From: Progne subis subis
Taxonomy: Eukaryota > Chordata > Aves > Passeriformes > Hirundinidae
Assembly (NCBI GenBank): GCA_022316685.1
Contig: JAKJHU010000023.1
Location: 5,443,192-5,507,191, forward strand
Length of the DNA stretch: 64,000 nt
Direction: 5' to 3'
Positions within the stretch are counted from its first letter, which is position 1, and the number at the start of each line of letters is the position of its first letter. The position numbers and the translations under genes were made by a program. The notes below the pieces were generated by a model that was given only the letters and a program-made list of their open reading frames with translations, made no database searches and was not told the origin of the DNA. Positions 63,658 to 64,000 of this stretch are shown one piece after another.

Positions 63658-63785
63658 TACAGAATCACGGAAAATATTGAGTTGAGAGGGACCCACAAAG
63701 ATTATGAAGTCAAACTCTTATGCGAATCGACAGGGATCAAAGCCACAACCTTGGCATTATTAGTACAATGCTCTGTATGTCAGGA
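63658..63785 (-). mobile_element. tRNA-Ile-derived SINE with CR1 tail (TguSINE1-like), decayed
   Basis: On the minus strand, CAGAGCATTGTACTAATAAT and GCCAAGGTTGTGGCTTTGAT follow the anticodon arm, variable region and B box of tRNA-Ile(AAT); the anticodon loop reads CTAATAA. This is followed by a CR1-like 3' tail (AGTTTGACTTCATAATCTTT, then GGGTCCCTCTCAACTCA) ending in GTGATTCTGTATT. A tRNA-Ile head joined to a CR1 tail is the structure reported for the zebra finch SINE TguSINE1. The A box is eroded, so this is an old, inactive copy. The outer boundary is approximate. Confidence 0.6.
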
Positions 63786-64000
63786 TGTTAGAATTCAGGG
63801 TTGCTGAAACTAAGGTAGAAAATTTGCTCGTGATTTCCAACTACATTTGTTTCACTCATGTACATATCTGCTTTCCTAATTAATTGTCCTACCTTGACAT
63901 CCTTTCTTTCTAAGTACTACAGGGCACTCACATTCCTAGGAGTGTTCTGACAGATCAGAGCATGGGTGCCCTAAGAGAGTGCATTTGAAAGTTTGCAGAA

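Overview
This is vertebrate nuclear DNA, most likely from a songbird (passerine). The evidence is widely spaced exons with GT-AG introns, a CpG-island promoter, several CR1 LINE fragments truncated at the 5' end, avian-type ERV long terminal repeats (LTRs), and a decayed tRNA-Ile-derived SINE with a CR1 tail at the right edge. There are no bacterial operons, phage genes or CRISPR arrays. Almost all short open frames in the window are chance frames.

One protein-coding gene is supported: PDK3, pyruvate dehydrogenase kinase isozyme 3, on the minus strand. Nine coding exons can be placed base by base: 43913-44018, 25271-25412, 18567-18638, 11122-11306, 8954-9043, 5712-5789, 3504-3580, 2206-2307 and 1500-1610. 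They join in frame with canonical splice sites to give 321 residues. The last part of the protein, which holds the second glycine box and the C-terminal tail, lies beyond the left edge. PDK3 is a mitochondrial matrix kinase that phosphorylates the E1-alpha subunit of the pyruvate dehydrogenase complex and so switches the complex off.

Layout. Positions 1-44018 hold the gene body. The introns contain CR1 fragments (245-520, 1700-2098, 6335-7305 and weaker ones), one ERV LTR (35376-36038), a 34-bp tandem duplication (27304-27370) and homopolymer runs. Positions 43600-44420 are the CpG-island promoter, with a perfect NRF1 palindrome and a GC-box/G-quadruplex run. Just upstream, a minus-strand CR1 is split by a 769-bp solo LTR (44421-45189). 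Positions 45340-64000 are intergenic, with two further LTR-type repeats (about 52870-53734 and 59930-60320), a CpG-rich patch with a CTCF-like motif, and the SINE remnant. I recognised no gene there.

I did not find a convincing undescribed system. The most useful leads concern regulation and repeats: the NRF1 site at the promoter, the CpG contrast between the two halves of the split CR1, the triple TAATTA palindrome inside the solo LTR, and a 138-codon in-frame open extension upstream of the PDK3 start codon.
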